Source: Vibrio ziniensis (lineage in GTDB: Bacteria; Pseudomonadota; Gammaproteobacteria; Enterobacterales; Vibrionaceae). From it: 64,000 nt of DNA. The notes below the pieces were generated by a model, which worked only from the letters and a program-made list of their open reading frames with translations, did no database searches and was not told the DNA's origin. Positions within the stretch are counted from its first letter, which is position 1. Each line of letters opens with the position of its first letter. Of this stretch, positions 17,802 to 27,115 are shown piece after piece. A program made the translations under genes and the position numbers. The stretch is taken from contig NZ_CP049332.1 of the NCBI RefSeq assembly GCF_011064285.1, forward strand, positions 992,001-1,056,000, written 5' to 3'.

Positions 17802-19265
17802 ATGACTATCGGTAGCGAAATGTCACAGAATACTCAAAACTTTCCGTCGCCTCGTGTTGCCATCATTGGTGGCGGAGTGGCAGGAGCAACAGCAGCCGTT
17901 CACTTGGGTGAACTCGGCATTAATGTGCTCCTTCTGGAAAAAGGGCCTAGCCTTGTTAATGGCCCGCCAATTTGCCATCTCCACGCTGGTGGCAATTTAT
18001 ACAGAGAAATTTCAGAACAGCAGTGTATTGAGTTATTACGTCAATCGGTTGAAACGATACGTCTTTATCCACATACTTTGAACAAACGTCCTACAGTGAT
18101 TGCCATTCCTGATACCGATTCAGGTGAGCCACATGACATCATTCCTCGTTTGGAAAAGATACAGGCTTGTTATCAACAGTTGGTTGATGAAGATCCTCGA
18201 AACCAAATCATGGGTGAACCGAGGCAATACTATTCTCTCTATCAGAGAGAGCAGCTAGAACAGCTTTCTCTGTTAGCTCAGCCAAAAGAGCCAGTAACAA
18301 GCGAAGAGTGGTTAATTCCTTTTGCTAAATATGCTGATTTAGATTCCATCAAGTATCCGGTTGTCGTTGTTCAGGAGTATGGATGGAGTGTTTTCAGGCT
18401 CGCTGCGAGTGCAGAACTGGCGTTAGGTTCGATGAAAAATTGTCAGGTAATGACTCACGCAACCTTAGTGAGTGCTGAGTTCGTTGAGCAATGTTGGCAG
18501 CTTATATATGTCGATATTGTGGGCAAACGCCACCAAATCGAAATTGACTATTTGATTAATGCTTGTGGTTACGAAACAGGTAAAGTCGATGACATGGCTC
18601 ACTATCAACGTAAGCGCATGGTAGAGTTTAAAGCCGCCTACGTGACTCACTGGCCTGAGTGTCAACACGAATGGCCTGAAGTCGTCTTTCATGGCGAACG
18701 TGGTACACCAAAAGGAATGGCTCAGTTTACACCTTATGCTGACGGTGTTTTCCAACTACATGGTATGACTGAAGATATCACTTTGTTTAAAGATGGCTTA
18801 GTTATATCTGCGGAAAATTCTTCTCAACCTGTCCTCCCTAAGTACCTAGAACAAAAGATTCTCGAAGGTTGGCAGAGTGATGCGCTAAATGAGAGAACAC
18901 AAAAAGCCATTGCTCATATCAGTCAGTATATGCCGGAATTTAAAGGTGCGAAGGTGGGTGGAAAGCCTTTGTATGGTGCTCAACAAATTCCTGGTTATGA
19001 CGCCACGTTGCGAGCTGCAGACGTGACATTTGAAGACAATAACTATGCGCGAATGGAAGTAGTCAAAGGCTCATCAGCGTTGGAAGCCGTAAGAAAGATT
19101 GCATCTACTTGGCATCTGACAGATATGCAAACTGGGTATTCTATTGAGGAACAGCATCCTATCAGTATGTCTCTTACCGCAAGTGATATTGAATATCGAG
19201 CGAAGCAGTTAGCTCAAGAACGTGGTTATCCACAGGCTTTGGCTAAGTTTGTTGGCATGAAATAG
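17802..19265 (+). CDS. FAD-dependent oxidoreductase
   Basis: A 487-residue protein with an N-terminal Rossmann dinucleotide fold: VAIIGGGVAGATAAVHL followed by LLLEKG. A later INACGYETG-like segment (about 255) is typical of FAD-binding proteins of the DAO/GidA-like group. The substrate cannot be told. GTEx-like substrate motifs of known subfamilies are not seen. The start could be ATG 17802 or ATG 17820; neither has a clearly better ribosome site. Confidence 0.75.
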   Translation: MTIGSEMSQNTQNFPSPRVAIIGGGVAGATAAVHLGELGINVLLLEKGPSLVNGPPICHLHAGGNLYREISEQQCIELLRQSVETIRLYPHTLNKRPTVIAIPDTDSGEPHDIIPRLEKIQACYQQLVDEDPRNQIMGEPRQYYSLYQREQLEQLSLLAQPKEPVTSEEWLIPFAKYADLDSIKYPVVVVQEYGWSVFRLAASAELALGSMKNCQVMTHATLVSAEFVEQCWQLIYVDIVGKRHQIEIDYLINACGYETGKVDDMAHYQRKRMVEFKAAYVTHWPECQHEWPEVVFHGERGTPKGMAQFTPYADGVFQLHGMTEDITLFKDGLVISAENSSQPVLPKYLEQKILEGWQSDALNERTQKAIAHISQYMPEFKGAKVGGKPLYGAQQIPGYDATLRAADVTFEDNNYARMEVVKGSSALEAVRKIASTWHLTDMQTGYSIEEQHPISMSLTASDIEYRAKQLAQERGYPQALAKFVGMK

Positions 19266-19271
19266 CAATGA

Positions 19272-19306
19272 AAAGCCTCAGTTTCTGAAAGAGATTCTGG
19301 GGCTTT
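19272..19306. terminator. Hairpin between converging genes
   Basis: A 10-bp stem with one G-U pair (19272-19281 with 19297-19306) and a 15-base loop lies between the FAD oxidoreductase and pxpA stops. The T tract is short and interrupted. Confidence 0.5.
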
Positions 19307-19330
19307 CTCTATGAACTTAGTTTGGGCTGG

Positions 19331-20080
19331 TTAGGCATCTAACTGAGCGCGAATTTTGGCGATCAGTTCAATCGCCGCATCATTGTCACCGTGAACACAA
19401 ATCGTATCGGCTTCTATTGGAATGATCACACCATCAGAAGTACTAACTCTACCATATTCAGCAATTTGTTTAATTTGACTCAAGATAGTATCTTCACTGG
19501 TTAACACTGCGTTTGGCATAGAACGAGGTGTTAACTGTCCATTAGCTAAATAGGTTCGGTCTGCAAATGCTTCAAACAGCAGAGGAACATCGTAGTTATC
19601 CGCAATATCCAAATAACGCTGATTGTTACCGGATGCCAATATCATTAATGGAATGTTGAAACAGGAAACGGCATCGGCAACCGCTCGAAAAACGTCTTCA
19701 TTTGCCATCATATCGTTATATAAAGCACCATGAGGTTTCACATAACTGACGTCTGTGTTTTTACTTTCGCACAGAGCTTTCAGTGCCCCAATTTGATAGA
19801 TCAGTATTTCGCAGATTTCCTCCTCAGTAAACGACATCGAACGTCGGCCGAAACCTTGCAAATCAGGGTAGCCGGGATGTGCACCGATCTGAACATCATG
19901 CTGAATAGCGAAATCAATCGTGCGACTCATAACATGAGGATCTGATGCATGAAAGCCGCAGGCAATGTTTGCCATATCAACCCAGGGCATAACAAGTTCA
20001 TCGTTGCCCATACTCCAATGACCAAAACTTTCGCCCATGTCGCAGTTAAGCGTGATAGTCCGTTTCTTCACGTGAATCAT
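19331..20080 (-). CDS. pxpA: 5-oxoprolinase subunit A (LamB/YcsF family)
   Basis: A 249-residue LamB/YcsF protein. Family blocks are LNCDMGESFGHW, ANIACGFHASDP, IGAHPGYPD-GFGRR, YVKPHGALYN, FADRTY and ADTICVHGDN. PxpA normally acts with PxpB and PxpC to hydrolyse 5-oxoproline to glutamate using ATP. Neither partner is adjacent here, so they are elsewhere or this copy is an orphan. Confidence 0.88.
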   Translation of the reverse strand: MIHVKKRTITLNCDMGESFGHWSMGNDELVMPWVDMANIACGFHASDPHVMSRTIDFAIQHDVQIGAHPGYPDLQGFGRRSMSFTEEEICEILIYQIGALKALCESKNTDVSYVKPHGALYNDMMANEDVFRAVADAVSCFNIPLMILASGNNQRYLDIADNYDVPLLFEAFADRTYLANGQLTPRSMPNAVLTSEDTILSQIKQIAEYGRVSTSDGVIIPIEADTICVHGDNDAAIELIAKIRAQLDA

Positions 20081-20167
20081 CGTTCCTTAGTATTTAACTT
20101 ATTATAAAATACAGAATTAATTATAGATGAACAACGACATAGCTCATCGTTTGTTGCAAGGTTTGGC

Positions 20168-20398
20168 GTGAGTAACTTACAGCAACTGAATATCTGTATA
20201 CTCGGAAGAGATCGTGAAGGAAAAGCGACGTGTATTAATGTTACGTTAGTGGTTATGTCATCAATAGGATACGACGACAACATTTTTGAGAATCTTATGA
20301 GTCTTTCATTAGAAGAGCTTTCAATGTTGAATGTAGAGATGGAAACGGCCACTAAATCAGCTCGGAGGCTAACGGACACCCCATCATCCGTTACTTAA
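20168..20398 (+). pseudogene. Remnant resembling the N-terminus of a TonB-dependent receptor
   Basis: An open stretch of 76 codons ends in a segment (LSLEELSMLNVEMETATKSA then RRLTDTPSSVT) that looks like the start of the mature part and plug domain of TonB-dependent receptors, where SLEEL-NVEV-TASK is followed by L-DAPASVTVIT. Here it stops at two stop codons right after SSVT and no barrel follows. No convincing signal peptide or ribosome site remains. This is a similarity by eye only; the piece is too short to be functional. Confidence 0.45.
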
Positions 20399-20400
20399 TG

Positions 20401-20765
20401 ATATCATTACGGAAAATAAGCTTCTGTTTCGCCTATTTTGTATTCGGTCACTCCGACGCTGATGAGGCTCGGAAGCCGGCATCTGAACGATTACTTTCTC
20501 TGGTGCACCAACAAGATATAGTGGCACGATTATCAGGCGACGGGTTTGTTATCGTGATCAACCGAGTGATAGACAGTGTGTGCTGTTAATCTCACAAAGG
20601 TAGATCAAAACGATTGGACAAGATATTCAATATAAACAGCATTGTGTCAATGTTGGGGCAAGCATTGGCGTATACTATTCTAGATATCAATGAAGATAAC
20701 TTAGATGCAATGATTAAAGTTGCATAGAATGCCATGTATAAGGCCAAAAATTGGCATGGGGCGCT
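20401..20765 (+). pseudogene. Decayed GGDEF-domain gene
   Basis: Three frames together spell a GGDEF domain. First is FGHSDADEARKPASERLLSL then QQDIVARLSGDGFVIVIN (20430-20570, GGDEF changed to SGDGF). Next comes VNVGASIGVYYSRYQ (about 20647-20691), then in another frame EDNLDAMIKVA, a stop, and NAMYKAKNWHG (about 20694-20760). Stops and at least one frameshift break it, and the N-terminus is absent. It is a dead diguanylate cyclase fragment next to the TonB-like remnant. Confidence 0.7.
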
Positions 20766-20880
20766 TCGCTCTCATAGAGCTTTGTTCTCACATCAGAATT
20801 AATTTAAGAAATAGTTCTAGCAACAACAGATGTAGTAAACGGTTAGGTAAGCGGTGTTCAACTGCTTTATGGAGAGAATA

Positions 20881-21891
20881 ATGAACGTATTAGTAACTGG
20901 TGGCATGGGTTATATAGGTAGCCATACATGCATCCAGATGATTCATGCAGGTATGACTCCTGTAATCTTGGATAACTTATACAACAGTAAATCAACAGTA
21001 CTTGATCGTATAGAGAAAGTGGTTGGCGTTAGACCTGAGTTTGTAGAGGGAGATATTCGCGACAAAGCTCTGATGGTTGAACTACTGACTAAGCACAAAA
21101 TCGATGCTGTTATTCACTTTGCAGGTTTAAAAGCAGTAGGCGAATCGGTTCAAAAGCCTCTGGAATATTACGACAACAATGTTAATGGGACTTTAGTTCT
21201 AGTTGCTGCGATGCGTGAGGCAGGTGTTAAGTCGATTGTATTTAGCTCATCTGCAACAGTCTATGGTGACCCTGCTTCTGTACCAATCACAGAAGATTTT
21301 CCTACTAGTGCAACTAACCCTTATGGCCGTAGCAAATTAATGGTTGAAGAGTGTCTGACAGATTTTCAGAACGCTAACCCAGACTGGAGCATAACTCTGC
21401 TTCGCTACTTTAATCCGGTAGGTTCTCATCCTTCAGGTGAGTTGGGTGAAGACCCGCAAGGTATCCCAAACAACTTAATGCCATTTGTTTCCCAAGTTGC
21501 AGTCGGTCGTAGGGAGTTTCTTTCAGTGTTTGGCAGTGATTATCCGACTAAAGATGGTACAGGTGTACGTGATTATATTCACGTGATGGATCTAGCGGAT
21601 GGACATATCGCGGCACTACAGAAAGTAGGGCAGAAATCTGGCTTACATGTTTATAACTTAGGTACAGGCACCGGTTATAGTGTGTTGGAAATGGTTAAAG
21701 CATTTGAACAAGCTTCGAATAAGCAAGTTCCATATAAGTTAGTGGAAAGACGCCCTGGTGACATTGCTGAGTGTTGGGCTGATCCAGCGAAAGCAGAAAA
21801 AGAACTGGGCTGGAAAGCCTCTCGTACGTTAGAAGAAATGACTCAGGATACTTGGCGTTGGCAAGCAAATAATCCACAAGGTTATCCATAG
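20881..21891 (+). CDS. galE: UDP-glucose 4-epimerase
   Basis: A 336-residue extended short-chain dehydrogenase that interconverts UDP-glucose and UDP-galactose. It has NAD fold TGGMGYIGSH (6-15) and catalytic S124, Y148 and K152 (FSSSATVYG, NPYGRSK). The length is close to E. coli GalE. A good GGAGAG site precedes ATG 20881; an upstream in-frame ATG at 20854 is less likely. It could supply galactose donors to the polysaccharide operon about 13 kb away. Confidence 0.96.
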   Translation: MNVLVTGGMGYIGSHTCIQMIHAGMTPVILDNLYNSKSTVLDRIEKVVGVRPEFVEGDIRDKALMVELLTKHKIDAVIHFAGLKAVGESVQKPLEYYDNNVNGTLVLVAAMREAGVKSIVFSSSATVYGDPASVPITEDFPTSATNPYGRSKLMVEECLTDFQNANPDWSITLLRYFNPVGSHPSGELGEDPQGIPNNLMPFVSQVAVGRREFLSVFGSDYPTKDGTGVRDYIHVMDLADGHIAALQKVGQKSGLHVYNLGTGTGYSVLEMVKAFEQASNKQVPYKLVERRPGDIAECWADPAKAEKELGWKASRTLEEMTQDTWRWQANNPQGYP

Positions 21892-21911
21892 GTATAATTA
21901 GATGAGCAAAT

Positions 21912-21938
21912 AAAAAGCGGCTAATTAAGCCGCTTTTT
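21912..21938. terminator. Bidirectional terminator between galE and the chemoreceptor gene
   Basis: A perfect 11-bp stem (21912-21922 with 21928-21938), AAAAAGCGGCT type, has a 5-base loop and T/A runs on both sides. Confidence 0.92.
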
Positions 21939-21953
21939 TACTAGTTTGTCTAA

Positions 21954-23378
21954 TCAATTCGTCCTGTATCGGCTTAACGTTTCAACTAGGTTACGTGTCG
22001 CTTGGGCAATGTTGCGAATACCAATTGAGGATTGCTCTGCAACGCCACGGAGTGAGTTTGATTGATTGCGAATGTCGCTTAGTTCTGACGCAATATCATT
22101 CGCTACAGAGCTTTGTTCTTCAGCTGACGTTGCGATTTGCACACTAAGGTCGTTAATCAAACGAGCAGACTCTGCTATTTGGTTTACATCGCTACCAATC
22201 GACGTCACTAGTTGACTACTGGTTTGAGCTTGGCTAACTGTTTGATCAGTAATTTTAGCAATATTTTGGGTTTCAGTTTGCAGCTTGCCAATCATAGATT
22301 GAATTTCTACCGTTGCAGCTTGAGTGCGGCTTGCAAGAGTTCTTACCTCATCTGCAACAACGGCAAAGCCTCGACCTTGTTCACCAGCACGAGCTGCTTC
22401 AATTGCAGCGTTCAGAGCAAGTAAGTTTGTTTGCTCTGAAATCGCATTAATTGTAGTAATAACATCGTTAATCTTTATCGCGTTTTCATTTAACGTGGTC
22501 ACTGACGAAGAAGTTTGAGCTATGTAACCCGTTAACTGTTCAATTTCATTGATAGCTTGTTGAACTCGGTTATGACTGCTTCTAACTTGCTGGGAATCAC
22601 TCTCGGTTTGTTGCGTTGCTTTTAAAGCAATATTTGAAACCTCATTAGCAGATGCGGTCATCTCTTCCATAGCGGTCGCAACAGAATCAAGAGAAGAATA
22701 CTGTCTTTGAATTTGCGTTTCACTTTCCTTCATCTCGTCCGCAAAAGAAGCTGACGTTTCGCTTAAGGTTGTGGAGTTTTCTTTCACAGCCACTACAAGG
22801 GCACTTAAAGTATCCATTGCATTGTCCATAGCACAACCAATCGTACCGAATTCGTCTCGGCCAGCGTGGAATCCTAAACGAGAAGTTAAGTCACCATCTG
22901 CGATTTTCTTTGTGGTTGTATAGAGCACCCACAGAGCGCCACCGATAAAAGTGGCTACCCAATAGATGAAAATGGCGAACGGAATCACCCACAAAAATGA
23001 AAGTAAGAATGTGTTGAATGCGTCCGTTCGAGCCTTTTGTTCTTGCTTCGCAAAATTGCTGGTGAGCGAGTATATCTTACCATCTGCTGCTTTCGCTGTA
23101 GCGGTAACAACGCCATTATAATACTGGGTTGCGCTTAAAGATGAACGAGTCTCTAAGCCTGCAATCGTATTGATGTTTGATTGAGAGACGATACCTTGCA
23201 GCTTGTATTCAACAGCAAGTTTTGATTGAGTTTGAATACTATTCAACATATCGAAATAACGAGCGCCAGATAGACTTGCGACTGCTAATAAAAATAGTGC
23301 GAATATTACCCACATTTTATCGTTAATAGACATCTTGATGAAGATTCGATCTATTGTTCGAAACTGAACTTCTTTCAT
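21954..23378 (-). CDS. Methyl-accepting chemotaxis protein
   Basis: A 474-residue chemoreceptor. It has TM1 (about 22-40), a short periplasmic sensor region of about 90 residues, TM2 (about 137-165), HAMP and a long signalling coiled coil. The hairpin tip [20 protein letters not shown] then [17 protein letters not shown] is the CheA/CheW contact. The small sensor domain matches no ligand class I can name. There is no C-terminal CheR-tethering pentapeptide (it ends SRYRTN). Start ATG 23378 is preceded by CGGAG; an ATG six codons upstream overlaps that site. Confidence 0.93.
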   Translation of the reverse strand: MKEVQFRTIDRIFIKMSINDKMWVIFALFLLAVASLSGARYFDMLNSIQTQSKLAVEYKLQGIVSQSNINTIAGLETRSSLSATQYYNGVVTATAKAADGKIYSLTSNFAKQEQKARTDAFNTFLLSFLWVIPFAIFIYWVATFIGGALWVLYTTTKKIADGDLTSRLGFHAGRDEFGTIGCAMDNAMDTLSALVVAVKENSTTLSETSASFADEMKESETQIQRQYSSLDSVATAMEEMTASANEVSNIALKATQQTESDSQQVRSSHNRVQQAINEIEQLTGYIAQTSSSVTTLNENAIKINDVITTINAISEQTNLLALNAAIEAARAGEQGRGFAVVADEVRTLASRTQAATVEIQSMIGKLQTETQNIAKITDQTVSQAQTSSQLVTSIGSDVNQIAESARLINDLSVQIATSAEEQSSVANDIASELSDIRNQSNSLRGVAEQSSIGIRNIAQATRNLVETLSRYRTN

Positions 23379-23520
23379 TGGTACTCCGAAAAGCAACTTA
23401 TAGTGATTCTGATGTAAGAAGCATCCTACTATTTGTGTGCTGTGTGTCGTATTTGTTTTTGCAATAATTGAAATTAAATTTACTAAAATGAGATATTGAT
23501 CAATTCATTTATTATTGAAC

Positions 23521-23554
23521 AAAAAAGGGCAAATACGTTGGTATTTGCCCTTTT
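23521..23554 (-). terminator. Terminator of tyrP
   Basis: A 14-bp stem (23523-23536 with 23541-23554) has a 4-base loop and A/T runs at both ends, 20 bases past the tyrP stop. Confidence 0.9.
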
Positions 23555-23573
23555 ACTTTTCAACCAGCTTAAA

Positions 23574-24776
23574 TTATCCCAATGATGGAAGTACACCTGC
23601 TGTAATTAATAACTGTGAACCGATAATCACAATACCCACCGCACCCGTTGCGATAAGAGCGACGTTGCCACCTCCAACTTGATAATGCTCGTCTGTAGCC
23701 GTTTGACGCACACGTACAACCATAACCAAAGGGAGGAAAATTGCTAAAACTGCCAACGCGATAGCTGCGTAACCCAGTGCCATGATAAAACCTTGAGGGT
23801 AGTACAAAGCAAAGATCAAAGGTGGTGTGAAGGTTACAAGCGATGCTGCGACTCTGTTTATTCCGCCATTCTTCTTACTAATAGTGTCACCCATGAATTC
23901 AAACAAACCTAAACTTACACCTAAGAATGAAGTGAGCAATGCAAGGTCAGCGAAAATACCGATCACGTTACCAAGATTTGATTGATGTACTGTTTGAGAA
24001 AGTGTTGCGATTAATGCGCTAAGACCTGAGTTGTCGATAAGATCTGGCTGACTTACCACACCAAGCGTTACAACTTGCCAGAAAATATACACAATCAATG
24101 GAATTGCAGAGCCGACGATAATAGCTTTGCGTAGAGAAGGTGTGTGACCGTCCAAGTAGTTTACAATCGCGGGAATGCTGCCGTGGAATCCAAATGAGGT
24201 AAAAATCACAGGGATTGAAGCTACAACAAGACCTTGACCTACAGGCATACTCAGTAAATACGATTGAGTAACGTTTGGTGCAAGAAATGTAAGGACAACA
24301 ACCATGGCAACAATTTTACCGGCAAATAGAAGACGGTTTACTTTGTCTACAGTGGCTGTACCGATAGTGACAATCGCTGCTACGATTAAAGTGAAAATCA
24401 AAGTACCAATTTGGCTGTTGATCTCAGTGCCAGTAAAACTTGCAATACGATGAGTGAATTGAGCACCACCTCCTGCGATGTAAGCTGCACACAAAGCGTA
24501 AAACAAAAACAGCATGGAAAATGTCGCCACCCACTTGCCTTTATCCCCTAAAATTTGCTTTGCAAGGGTATGCAATGTCGCATCTTTATCAGCGTATTGA
24601 TGAATTTCTACCATCAGCAAAGCGGTAAAAGACATCAATGCCCAAAGACCAAGCATAATAACTAAAGAAGTCGAAAATCCAATTCCTGCGGATGCAAGTG
24701 GCAGAGCAAGCATACCTGCACCGATAGTGGTGCCCGCAATAATCAAAGTACTGCCTAAAAGCTTTGATTTCATCAT
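23574..24776 (-). CDS. tyrP: Tyrosine-type aromatic amino acid permease
   Basis: A 400-residue inner-membrane proton symporter of the HAAAP family with eleven predicted helices. It begins LLGSTLIIAGTTIGAGMLALP and contains PVIFTSFGFHGSIPAIVNYLDG, both nearly identical to E. coli TyrP, which imports tyrosine. The length also fits TyrP (403). A TyrR-like operator overlaps the expected ribosome-binding region, supporting the assignment. Two adjacent ATG codons (24776 and 24773) are possible starts. Confidence 0.9.
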   Translation of the reverse strand: MMKSKLLGSTLIIAGTTIGAGMLALPLASAGIGFSTSLVIMLGLWALMSFTALLMVEIHQYADKDATLHTLAKQILGDKGKWVATFSMLFLFYALCAAYIAGGGAQFTHRIASFTGTEINSQIGTLIFTLIVAAIVTIGTATVDKVNRLLFAGKIVAMVVVLTFLAPNVTQSYLLSMPVGQGLVVASIPVIFTSFGFHGSIPAIVNYLDGHTPSLRKAIIVGSAIPLIVYIFWQVVTLGVVSQPDLIDNSGLSALIATLSQTVHQSNLGNVIGIFADLALLTSFLGVSLGLFEFMGDTISKKNGGINRVAASLVTFTPPLIFALYYPQGFIMALGYAAIALAVLAIFLPLVMVVRVRQTATDEHYQVGGGNVALIATGAVGIVIIGSQLLITAGVLPSLG

Positions 24777-24777
24777 C

Positions 24778-24795
24778 TGTAAACTTATTTTTACT
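24778..24795 (-). promoter_or_regulatory. Candidate TyrR box at the tyrP start
   Basis: TGTAAA, six bases, then TTTACT: 11 of the 12 defined positions of the TyrR consensus TGTAAA-N6-TTTACA. It lies one base upstream of the tyrP start codon, where a bound repressor would block translation initiation or elongation of the transcript start. Confidence 0.55.
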
Positions 24796-24923
24796 CTAGT
24801 TGTGTTGTTTGAGATTTTGTTCGAATAATAATCAATTAATATGGTTTTATTCGCTAGTTTTGCGATATTCTGTAGAACTTAACTGTGAGCGTCAATTATT
24901 TTGTACATATTAAATTCCACTCA

Positions 24924-24941
24924 TGTAAATAAAAGTGTACG
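24924..24941 (-). promoter_or_regulatory. Candidate weak TyrR box upstream of tyrP
   Basis: TGTAAA, six bases, then TGTACG: 10 of 12 consensus positions with the essential G and C kept. A strong plus weak box pair is the arrangement known for TyrR control of tyrP in E. coli, although the two are farther apart here. Confidence 0.35.
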
Positions 24942-25056
24942 AATATGACTTAAGTTAATGTGAGGGCTTATAATTTTGGAACTTAAATTGAACAGCTCAT
25001 TATGTATGCACATATAATCAAGCAAACAAAGAAAGGAATAGTCTAAGTATTTTGGA

Positions 25057-25638
25057 ATGAATTATCTCGCTCATTTACATATAGCTGAAGAATCTGACAG
25101 CAACTTACTCGGTAACCTGCTCGGCGATTTTGTCAAAGGTGATCCGAGTGAACAGTATTCGCATGAAATTGTGCAGGGCATTCGACTTCATCGATGGGTG
25201 GATGCTTACACAGATAGTCATGAGTTAATGCTAGAAGCTAAAACCTTGTTCCCCAAATCGACTCGTCGTTTTTCACCAATAGCATTGGACATGTTCTGGG
25301 ATCATTGTTTAGCAAAAAACTGGCAACATTTTCATTTACTGTCTTTACGTGAGTTTGTTATTAGTGCAGAAGAGAGAGTAAGAGGCGATCACTCTTCTTT
25401 GTTACCTGAACAATATATTAAGGTAAGCAATAGAATGTGGCAGGGTAGATGGTTAGAATCTTACACCGATTTTGAAAACATTCGTTTTGCTTTGCAGAGA
25501 ATGTCTACGAGAAGAGAAAGGCTGAAGCCTTTGGCAGAGTGTCACGAGAGTCTTGCGGACTCTTATCAGGATCTTGAAACACTTTTCTTTGCTCTATATC
25601 CACAAGTATTAGAGAAAGCAAAAACCATTCGCTTTTGA
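25057..25638 (+). CDS. acpH: Acyl-carrier-protein phosphodiesterase
   Basis: A 193-residue HD-like metallo-phosphodiesterase that removes 4'-phosphopantetheine from holo-ACP. It begins MNYLAHLHIA with LLGNLLGDFVKG, then GIRLHRWVDAYTDSH and ALDMFWDHCLAKNW, matching E. coli AcpH (YajB) in order and in length (193). It is transcribed toward rhlE, with about 100 bases between. Confidence 0.93.
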   Translation: MNYLAHLHIAEESDSNLLGNLLGDFVKGDPSEQYSHEIVQGIRLHRWVDAYTDSHELMLEAKTLFPKSTRRFSPIALDMFWDHCLAKNWQHFHLLSLREFVISAEERVRGDHSSLLPEQYIKVSNRMWQGRWLESYTDFENIRFALQRMSTRRERLKPLAECHESLADSYQDLETLFFALYPQVLEKAKTIRF

Positions 25639-25742
25639 TACAATCCGCCGCCCAAACTAAAAGCCATCATGTGGTAAGGTATAATTGCTCACAATTGGCT
25701 ATTAGGGACTGAATCTTTTTCGCTGAATTTAAATGGTATCCA

Positions 25743-27011
25743 ATGTCTGAACAGATCGCTAATTTTCAACAATTAGGTATTCAACCTGCCTTAGTCACAA
25801 CGTTGTCCGCCATTGGTATTGAAGTACCTACAGCTATTCAAACGCATGCCATTCCACAAGTGTTGGATGGGCGAGACGTATTGGCTGGCGCTCAAACCGG
25901 TACGGGTAAAACAGCTGCGTTTGGTTTGCCACTAATACAACGCTTTATCGAAAATCCAAGTGATTTAGAACGAAAAGGCAAAGATATACGTTCATTGGTT
26001 TTGGTGCCAACTCGCGAGTTAGCGCAGCAAGTGTTTGATAATTTGACCGAATATGCCAAAGGTCAAAATCTCAAAATTGTCACGGCTTATGGAGGCACAA
26101 GTATGAAAGTGCAGGTGGACAATCTGCGAGGTGGTGCAGACATTTTAATTGCTACACCGGGGCGACTTTTAGACCATGCTCATGTCAAAACACTTTATTT
26201 AGGTACCGTAGAAGTTCTGGTTCTCGATGAAGCCGATCGCATGCTAGATATGGGGTTTATGCCCGATATTCAAAGAGTACTCCGAAAACTCAATCGTGCT
26301 CGCCAGACATTGTTTTTCTCTGCCACCTTTGATAAAAAAATCAAAGAGATCGCCTATAAAATGATGCTCGATCCAGTTGAAGTGCAGGTATCACCTAGCA
26401 ATTCAACAGCGGCGACAGTTAGACAGATGATTTACCCCGTCAACAAAAAGCGCAAAAGAGAGCTGTTAGCGTATTTGATTGGTTCTAGAAACTGGCAACA
26501 AGTGTTGGTGTTTACCAAAACTAAGCAGGGCAGTGATGCCCTCGCAGCAGAGCTCAAATTGGATGGTATCAAAGCTGCCTCAATTAACGGGGATAAGAGC
26601 CAAGGAGCGAGACAAAAAGCGCTTGATGATTTTAAAGCGGGGAAAGTGAGAGCGCTTATTGCGACTGACGTGGCTGCACGTGGTTTGGATATCGAACAAC
26701 TGGAACAAGTTGTTAACTACGATATGCCCTTTAAAGCTGAAGATTACGTACATAGAATTGGACGCACAGGCAGAGCTGGTAAAGAAGGCTTAGCTGTTTC
26801 ATTGATGAGCCAAGATGAAGAGTCTTTATTGCATGCTATTGAACGCTTATTGGATCAACGACTGCCTCAAGAGTGGCTACAAGGGTTCGAGCCAACGATT
26901 GAACCCGTGTTTGATGATAGTCGACCAGTAAACCGAAATAGCCGATCTGCTGAAAAAAGAAAGATGAAAGCAAAACTAAAAATTCATGCTAGTCGTGGCA
27001 AGAAGAAATAG
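25743..27011 (+). CDS. rhlE: DEAD-box RNA helicase, RhlE type
   Basis: A 422-residue helicase with the full motif set: Q motif (PTAIQTHAIP), I AQTGTGKT, Ia PTRELAQQ, II DEAD in VLDEADRMLDMGF, III SAT, IV/V ATDVAARGLD, and VI HRIGRTGRAG. The short basic C-terminal tail (SAEKRKMKAK, SRGKKK) fits the RhlE group, involved in ribosome assembly and RNA turnover. A hairpin without a T run follows at 27036-27058. Confidence 0.9.
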   Translation: MSEQIANFQQLGIQPALVTTLSAIGIEVPTAIQTHAIPQVLDGRDVLAGAQTGTGKTAAFGLPLIQRFIENPSDLERKGKDIRSLVLVPTRELAQQVFDNLTEYAKGQNLKIVTAYGGTSMKVQVDNLRGGADILIATPGRLLDHAHVKTLYLGTVEVLVLDEADRMLDMGFMPDIQRVLRKLNRARQTLFFSATFDKKIKEIAYKMMLDPVEVQVSPSNSTAATVRQMIYPVNKKRKRELLAYLIGSRNWQQVLVFTKTKQGSDALAAELKLDGIKAASINGDKSQGARQKALDDFKAGKVRALIATDVAARGLDIEQLEQVVNYDMPFKAEDYVHRIGRTGRAGKEGLAVSLMSQDEESLLHAIERLLDQRLPQEWLQGFEPTIEPVFDDSRPVNRNSRSAEKRKMKAKLKIHASRGKKK

Positions 27012-27035
27012 GTTTACGTAGGGTTTCCGATTTGA

Positions 27036-27058
27036 AAGGGCTGCATCTTGCAGCCCTT
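27036..27058. terminator. Hairpin between rhlE and the converging oxidoreductase
   Basis: A perfect 10-bp stem (27036-27045 with 27049-27058) has a 3-base loop, but only two T bases follow it. The position between converging genes suggests a weak terminator. Confidence 0.45.
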
Positions 27059-27115
27059 AGTCATGTTTAGACGCTATAGTTAAATTTTTATATATAACGA
27101 GTTACGTTTGTCACG

